DNA of 64,000 bases from Streptomyces sp. LHD-70 (GTDB lineage: Bacteria > Actinomycetota > Actinomycetes > Streptomycetales > Streptomycetaceae): positions 310,001 to 374,000 of the forward strand of contig NZ_JAVIFW010000005.1 of the NCBI RefSeq assembly GCF_031157275.1, read 5' to 3'. The notes beneath the pieces were generated by a model. It was not told the origin of the DNA. It worked only from the letters and a program-made list of their open reading frames with translations, and made no database searches. The position numbers and the translations under genes were made by a program. Below, in pieces: positions 59,924-64,000 of the stretch (position 1 is its first letter; each line of letters starts with the position of its first letter).

Positions 59924-59943
59924 AATGATTCATTCACTCACGG
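59924..59943. repeat. Dispersed phage motif, copy 6
   Basis: AATGATTCATTCACTCACGG in the convergent gap between early and late genes; partial GTGAATGA words flank it at 59901 and 59990. Confidence 0.6.
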
Positions 59944-59972
59944 CACTCTCTCAATCCCCCCGAGCGGTACCC

Positions 59973-60242
59973 CTACCGCCCGGAAGCCTGTGAATGATTC
60001 GTCTCGTACTCGGCGAGCTGCATGTGCAGCTCGGCCAGAGCATCGTTCGGCGAGGTCTCGTGCAGAGCCTCGCGGGTCTTGCCGTCCTCGACGCGCTGTG
60101 CCACCTCACCGACACCGAGCAGCGCACCGACCAGAGCGAGTGCGCCGTACCAGTCGATGTCGGGGAAGTGCGTGACGAGCAGGGGCACCAGGGCCGCGAG
60201 GACGGCCACGATGCGAACGGAATGGGCGCGAAGGAATGCCAT
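59973..60242 (-). CDS. Holin-like membrane protein
   Basis: 89 residues. N-terminal membrane helix pair (RIVAVLAALVPLLVTHF and DWYGALALVGALLGVGEVAQ) and a charged C-terminus. It lies 24 bases after the endolysin gene on the same strand, the usual place for a holin that lets endolysin reach the wall. Confidence 0.8.
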   Translation of the reverse strand: MAFLRAHSVRIVAVLAALVPLLVTHFPDIDWYGALALVGALLGVGEVAQRVEDGKTREALHETSPNDALAELHMQLAEYETNHSQASGR

Positions 60243-60266
60243 GGGGGCTCCTCTGTCAGGGGGTGG

Positions 60267-61262
60267 TTACTTCATGAGGCGGGCCCAGGTGTCCGGGCCG
60301 GGGTAGCCATCGGCGTTCGAACCGGTCCAGCCCTGTGCCCGCTGGAAGGCGCGCACGGCGTTGCGGTCCGCGTTGGTCCACCGAGGGCCGGGGCCGATCA
60401 CGTAGAAGCGGCCGTACCCCTTCGTCACCAGCGCGGTGCCAAGCTGCGTGACGTACTGATTCACCTGGCCCGGCTTGAACCGCGATGCCCCAGGGAACGC
60501 CGGTGCCTTGGGCTTCGGCTTCGCCGGGGCCTTCTCCGGCACGGTCACCTTGTCGCCAGGGTGGATCACGTTCGGGTTCTTGATCTGCGGGTTCAGCCCG
60601 ATGACGGTCGCGAGGGAGACGCCGGCCGCCGCCGCGATGGTGGCGAGGGACTGGCCAGCCTTCACGATGACCTTCTTGGTCTTGCCGCTCGGCTTCTTGT
60701 GGCTGGTACCCGAGCCGGTCGCCGGCCCCGATGCCGTCGCCTTGTACGTGAACCCGGACTTGCCCTTCTTGCTCGGGTCCGCGGTGGTGATGCCGTCGCT
60801 GAACTGCGGGTATCCGTAGCCGTGGACATACGCGTCCCGACGGAGCCGCTTACGGGCCATCACCTTGTTGCCGTTGGCGTCGTTCGTGGTCGAGGTGTTG
60901 CCCTCGTAGGTGTAGATCCACTTCGAGTCGTAGGCGTAGCAGATACCCGTGTGAGTGCTGCCGCTCGTGCCGTAGATGACCTGCGCCCCGACCGCCGGGT
61001 ACGCGCTCCAACGGCCCTTGGTCTTGAACCACTGCATCGCGGTCCACACGGAAGCGGTACGCGGGTAGAGGCTGGCAACACCGGCCTTCAGCGCCACCCA
61101 CGAGACCCAAGTGGCGCACCACGGCTGATAGTTGGACCACTCAAGGCCAGGAACCTGGCCGCTGTACTTCTGGTGACCGCTCGGCCGCTCGCCCGGCGCG
61201 CGCTGCGCCTGGTAGCCGACCTCACCCTTGGCGACGGACAGAACCTTGGAAACCTGAGACAT
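60267..61262 (-). CDS. Endolysin: CHAP amidase/peptidase, LysM, peptidoglycan-binding domain
   Basis: 331 residues. The CHAP catalytic domain (about 10-130) has Cys49 in NYQPWCATWVSWV and a His in GSTHTGICYAY; a Lys/Gly linker; LysM (about 193-236: VIVKAGQSLATIAAAAGVSL, then NPNVIHPGDKVTVP); and a C-terminal PG_binding_1-type domain (AVRAFQRAQGWTGSNADGYP). Host lysis enzyme; no signal peptide, so it depends on the neighbouring holin. Confidence 0.92.
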   Translation of the reverse strand: MSQVSKVLSVAKGEVGYQAQRAPGERPSGHQKYSGQVPGLEWSNYQPWCATWVSWVALKAGVASLYPRTASVWTAMQWFKTKGRWSAYPAVGAQVIYGTSGSTHTGICYAYDSKWIYTYEGNTSTTNDANGNKVMARKRLRRDAYVHGYGYPQFSDGITTADPSKKGKSGFTYKATASGPATGSGTSHKKPSGKTKKVIVKAGQSLATIAAAAGVSLATVIGLNPQIKNPNVIHPGDKVTVPEKAPAKPKPKAPAFPGASRFKPGQVNQYVTQLGTALVTKGYGRFYVIGPGPRWTNADRNAVRAFQRAQGWTGSNADGYPGPDTWARLMK

Positions 61263-61321
61263 ACTGCCCCCTTTCGGGCATGAAAAAAGCCCCCAAGTAG
61301 GGGGCGTGAGTAGAGAGTTGG

Positions 61322-61609
61322 TTACTCGGGCTCTCTCGTCGGCTCGACAGCGGAAGTCATCGGCTCAATGCCGTTCTGCCGGAGCTGGAACGCGTAGTCC
61401 GCGCTCACGTGGCGGTAGTACTCGACGAGGGCTTGCAGCTCGTAGACCGAGTCCTGGAGTGCGCCTCGCCAGCGGGCGAGGTCTTCGATGTGTTCGCGTC
61501 GGGCCTTGTCGAACGCGTCCTTGCGCTCGAACCAGAGCTTGATGAACCCGACGAGGGAGGCGATCCCACCCGTTCCGAACACCACACTGAGGATCTGTGA
61601 TGTACCCAT
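61322..61609 (-). CDS. Second lysis-cassette membrane protein (one TM plus coiled coil)
   Basis: 95 residues. One N-terminal membrane helix (ILSVVFGTGGIASLVGFIKL) followed by a charged coiled coil (FERKDAFDKARREHIEDLAR). ATG at 61609 with GGGAGGTCCCCA upstream. Position before the endolysin suggests a holin, antiholin or spanin-like partner. Confidence 0.75.
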   Translation of the reverse strand: MGTSQILSVVFGTGGIASLVGFIKLWFERKDAFDKARREHIEDLARWRGALQDSVYELQALVEYYRHVSADYAFQLRQNGIEPMTSAVEPTREPE

Positions 61610-61624
61610 TGGGGACCTCCCTTC

Positions 61625-62254
61625 TTAGATGGTGCCGACCCACCTGATCTCGGCGAATGAGCCCCACTTGTACTGGAGCGACACTTCTTCGTTGGCCCAC
61701 CCGAAGGTGGACTCAAGACACTTCGCGGCGAACTGGACCTTCGACCCGGCCGTGAGTTTCTGCACGGTCGAGTGCCCGCCGCACATCGTGTAGCTGGTGG
61801 ACTGCGAGGGCGAGAACGTGTCGACGGCAGCCGCGGCGATGGCGTCGCCCGTGCCGGTCGTCATGTTCACCCCAATGTCGACCCAGAGGCTGTGCCGCAG
61901 ATCCCCGGTACTGGCCTGCGTGTTGAACGCACCGTTCAGCGTGATCCGGTACCGGCCATCGATGGGCACAACGAACTGCCAGGCCGTGTCCCGGCCCATC
62001 GTCCAGTCGGCCTTGAACGTCGGGACCATGCCGGGCCACGTCTCGTACGAGGTGAGCGGGGCGCCCTCCGTACCGAGCGGGAAGAACGGGATCACCGAGT
62101 ACGCGTCCTTCGGCATGTCCTTCCGCTTGAGCCCGATCATCCGGGCAGCCGGAGGGTTCTGGAGGAACCGGTGCACGTCAGAGATCCGCTCGTTGAACTT
62201 GGTCGCGTCCTCCAGCTCACGGGGAGTCCACGACTCGATTGCAGGAACACTCAC
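61625..62254 (-). CDS. Tail/fibre-like protein, paralogue 1
   Basis: 209 residues. N-terminal FNERISDVHRFLQNPPAARM and C-terminal FAEIRWVGTI match the two upstream genes; the middle is strand-rich like C1q/fibre knobs (GRYRITLNGAF). GTG at 62254, overlapping the previous stop by four bases. Probably a receptor-binding or baseplate accessory protein. Confidence 0.75.
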   Translation of the reverse strand: MSVPAIESWTPRELEDATKFNERISDVHRFLQNPPAARMIGLKRKDMPKDAYSVIPFFPLGTEGAPLTSYETWPGMVPTFKADWTMGRDTAWQFVVPIDGRYRITLNGAFNTQASTGDLRHSLWVDIGVNMTTGTGDAIAAAAVDTFSPSQSTSYTMCGGHSTVQKLTAGSKVQFAAKCLESTFGWANEEVSLQYKWGSFAEIRWVGTI

Positions 62255-62895
62255 GGCAGCCTCCCGACCCAGCGCAGTTCGAGGAACGAGCGGCCGGGCA
62301 TGGTGCGGTTGGCGAGCACGTAATCCTTGTCGGCGACACCGCCCGCGGAGACCGTCTCGCCCTTCTTCAAGTTGATCGTCGTACTGATGGAACCCATGTA
62401 CCGGCTGGAGCCGTTCGTGGCGTGGTGGACACGGCCAGGGCAGTGCGAAGCGAACGGGGCGTACCCCGAGGTCCAGTCGGCGTCAGTCAGCTGGTTCTTG
62501 CCGAGGCGGAGGTGGACGTTGTTGGACTCGCCGTTCGTCTCGATGACGCCACCGAACGTCACGGCGTACAGCCCGTCCTCGGGGGCGGTGAGCCGCCACA
62601 GGTTTCCGCTGGACTGGATCATCGCTCCGCCGGTGTTGTCGTACTCCTCGTTCGGGGCGGAGCCCTTGCCCGGCAGGTACATCGGGAACGTGAGCCACTT
62701 GTTGAAGGTGAGCCACTTGCCCCGGTCGACTGCGTCAGCCGGGTTGCTGCCGGAGAACGTCCCCCGCTGCCGCAAGGTCACCTTGCAGGCCGGCGGTGTG
62801 TACAGGAACTTGTGCACGTCGCGGACGTACTTGTTCATGGTGTCGGCGGTCACGACCTCTCGTTGCCGCCAGATGTGGACGAGCGGAGTCGCCAT
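62251..62895 (-). CDS. Tail/fibre-like protein, paralogue 2
   Basis: 214 residues. MNKYVRDVHKFLYTPPACKV near the start, FLELRWVGRLP at the end, strand-rich middle (DGLYAVTFGGVIETNGES). The ATG overlaps the upstream stop (TGATG). Same architecture as its neighbours. Confidence 0.75.
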   Translation of the reverse strand: MATPLVHIWRQREVVTADTMNKYVRDVHKFLYTPPACKVTLRQRGTFSGSNPADAVDRGKWLTFNKWLTFPMYLPGKGSAPNEEYDNTGGAMIQSSGNLWRLTAPEDGLYAVTFGGVIETNGESNNVHLRLGKNQLTDADWTSGYAPFASHCPGRVHHATNGSSRYMGSISTTINLKKGETVSAGGVADKDYVLANRTMPGRSFLELRWVGRLP

Positions 62896-63470
62896 CAGGG
62901 CTTCACCCCCACCCATCGAAGTTCCAGATGAGAGATCATCTGTGCATAGCTGCCGTCCCCGAGATAGAAGGGCTCATCAGCGTGAGCGGCCAGTGCGACG
63001 AAGTCACCGGCCTTGAGTGCGACCGTCGCGGAACCGGCGCCGACCTTCTCGGATGACGTGGCGCGGCCACAGCCGACCCGGACGATCGGCTTGGCGGCGA
63101 TGTCCTTGCCGCCGGTCAGGTTGATGTTCGCTGCGGCCAGGGCGTACGTGAGGGCCCCGGAGACGGAGCGCAGGATGATGCCGAACGACAGCTCGTACAG
63201 GCCGTCGATCGGGGCCACGATCTTCGCCGGGTCCTTGGACATCAGGCTGCCCGTGGTGTCGTACGAGTGCGTTGCGCCGACGCCGGAGCCGACGCGTTCG
63301 AGCGTCACGGGGTACCAGGTCTTCGCGGCCTTCTGCTCGCTCGCCTGATTGGCGATCGTGCGGCGGCAGGCCGGGGGCTCCAGGAAGCCCCGGAGCACGT
63401 CACTGACGTACTGCTTCATGTCCGAGGGGTTGACCTTCTGGCCGTTGGCCCAGCTCTTGATGTCTGCCAT
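62895..63470 (-). CDS. Tail/fibre-like protein, paralogue 3
   Basis: 191 residues. N-terminal SWANGQKVNPSDMKQYVSDV with EPPACRRT, end SHLELRWVGVKP, strand-rich middle (DGLYELSFGIILRSVSGALT). ATG at 63470; upstream frame rejected because it overlaps the preceding structural gene. Confidence 0.75.
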   Translation of the reverse strand: MADIKSWANGQKVNPSDMKQYVSDVLRGFLEPPACRRTIANQASEQKAAKTWYPVTLERVGSGVGATHSYDTTGSLMSKDPAKIVAPIDGLYELSFGIILRSVSGALTYALAAANINLTGGKDIAAKPIVRVGCGRATSSEKVGAGSATVALKAGDFVALAAHADEPFYLGDGSYAQMISHLELRWVGVKP

Positions 63471-63474
63471 CTGA

Positions 63475-64000
63475 TCACCCCAAGACTGTGGTCGTGCCGA
63501 GTACGGATGCGGTGTCGTCGCCGAGAATCCAGGTCGGCTTGCCGTCGTTGATGCCGGGGATCTGGATGGTGATGCAGGCCGCGGACTGCACGGTGGTGTC
63601 GAGGACGAGGTCACCGGCTGATCCGCCGGAGCCTGGTGTGTCCGAGGCGATCAGACTGATGTTCCGGTTGCCGAACTTCCCGAGCTGGGAGGCTCGGCCC
63701 GTCACGCCGTCAGGCCAGGCGAAGCCGGTGAGGTCGGTGGACTCGGCGAGCACGACGAACACCGAAGTGAAGTCCACGGGGGAGTTCAGCGGGACGCGGT
63801 TCACGCTCTCGTACTGCTTGATCTCCTGGACCGGCGTCATGCTCGGGGCGGTCCAGTCACCCTCGCGGTACAGGAGGTTCATGACCGTGGTGGTCTTGCC
63901 GCCCGTCACCTCCCACACGATGTCGCCGGGCCGGCCGTCGTACGGCCACACCGCGACGGACAGCCAGGTACCGGAGGCGAGCTGCTGGGACTGGTTGAGC
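63475..64000 (-). CDS. Phage structural (minor tail) protein, 5' part outside window
   Basis: At least 174 residues visible; the frame stays open to position 64000, so the GTG at 63951 is not taken as the start. Strand-rich with PYDGRPGDIVWEVTGGKTTT, FTSVFVVLAESTDLTGFAWP. Ends four bases before paralogue 3. Probably tail or capsid-decoration; family not certain. Confidence 0.7.
   Translation of the reverse strand, partial: LNQSQQLASGTWLSVAVWPYDGRPGDIVWEVTGGKTTTVMNLLYREGDWTAPSMTPVQEIKQYESVNRVPLNSPVDFTSVFVVLAESTDLTGFAWPDGVTGRASQLGKFGNRNISLIASDTPGSGGSAGDLVLDTTVQSAACITIQIPGINDGKPTWILGDDTASVLGTTTVLG

Larger units (their letters stand above)
43900..64000. mobile_element. Prophage (left part; right end outside window)
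   Basis: From the interrupted permease onward the genes are phage-like: repressor-type regulators, packed small early genes, ArdA, an ATPase, then holin, endolysin and tail genes on the opposite strand. GC and codon use are slightly less extreme than in the host. No integrase is seen, so it should sit at the far end, together with the missing 5' part of the permease. Confidence 0.9.

Overview
The window is high-GC actinobacterial DNA and almost certainly a Streptomyces chromosome. It carries the gene order bldD-pyrR-pyrB-pyrC-(PH-like)-carA-carB-pyrD-pyrF-mihF-gmk-rpoZ-coaBC-metK, followed later by priA-fmt-rsmB-rpe. GTG starts and 1-8 nt stop/start overlaps are common.

Region 1 (1-15.1 kb, conserved core). 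The partial developmental regulator bldD reads left. The complete UMP pathway operon reads right, with a PyrR-type leader at its head and a strong hairpin between carB and pyrD. Next come the nucleoid protein sIHF, guanylate kinase, RNA polymerase omega, CoaBC and SAM synthetase.

Region 2 (15.1-20.3 kb, accessory). Between metK and priA, which are normally close neighbours in Streptomyces, lies a four-gene leftward block: XRE/TPR-like regulator, TIR protein, P-loop protein and two-TM membrane protein. The TIR protein's C-terminal tail and the P-loop protein's N-terminus share a near-identical Gly/His motif. This is the best candidate in the window for an undescribed immune/signalling system.

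Region 3 (20.6-43.9 kb, core and metabolic). It holds priA, a small HTH protein, fmt, rsmB, a Pro/Gln-rich membrane protein, rpe, a SorC-like regulator, a FluG-like amidohydrolase/glutamine synthetase pair, an ATP-dependent DNA ligase, a broken secreted-RNase remnant coupled to an intact barstar gene, and guaB1 (GMP reductase-like). An amino-acid permease/Lrp/nitrilase/flavin amine-oxidase neighbourhood follows, perhaps an aromatic amino acid to amide to acid route. Then come an LLM oxidoreductase, a DUF5995 protein and a uracil/xanthine permease gene that loses its 5' end at about 43.9 kb.

Region 4 (43.9-64 kb, prophage). A temperate phage is inserted in the permease gene; its right end and integrase lie outside the window. 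The left part is a lysogeny/cargo zone: a leftward operon with a JmjC/cupin oxygenase and a DUF397-like peptide, diverging from a DUF6879-XRE(DUF5753)-DUF397 module of the WhiJ/BldB type. A gene-poor stretch of about 1.4 kb follows, rich in repeats and hairpins. Then comes a rightward early block of many small, tightly packed genes, including Zn-ribbon peptides, ArdA antirestriction, a BRCT+Lsr2-like protein and a DUF3987-like ATPase. It ends at a strong bidirectional terminator facing the leftward late genes: holin-like proteins, a CHAP-LysM-PG-binding endolysin, three tandem paralogous tail/fibre-like proteins and a partial further structural gene. A motif close to ATTCATTCACTCA recurs at transcription-unit ends and in the gene-poor stretch, as phage stoperators would.
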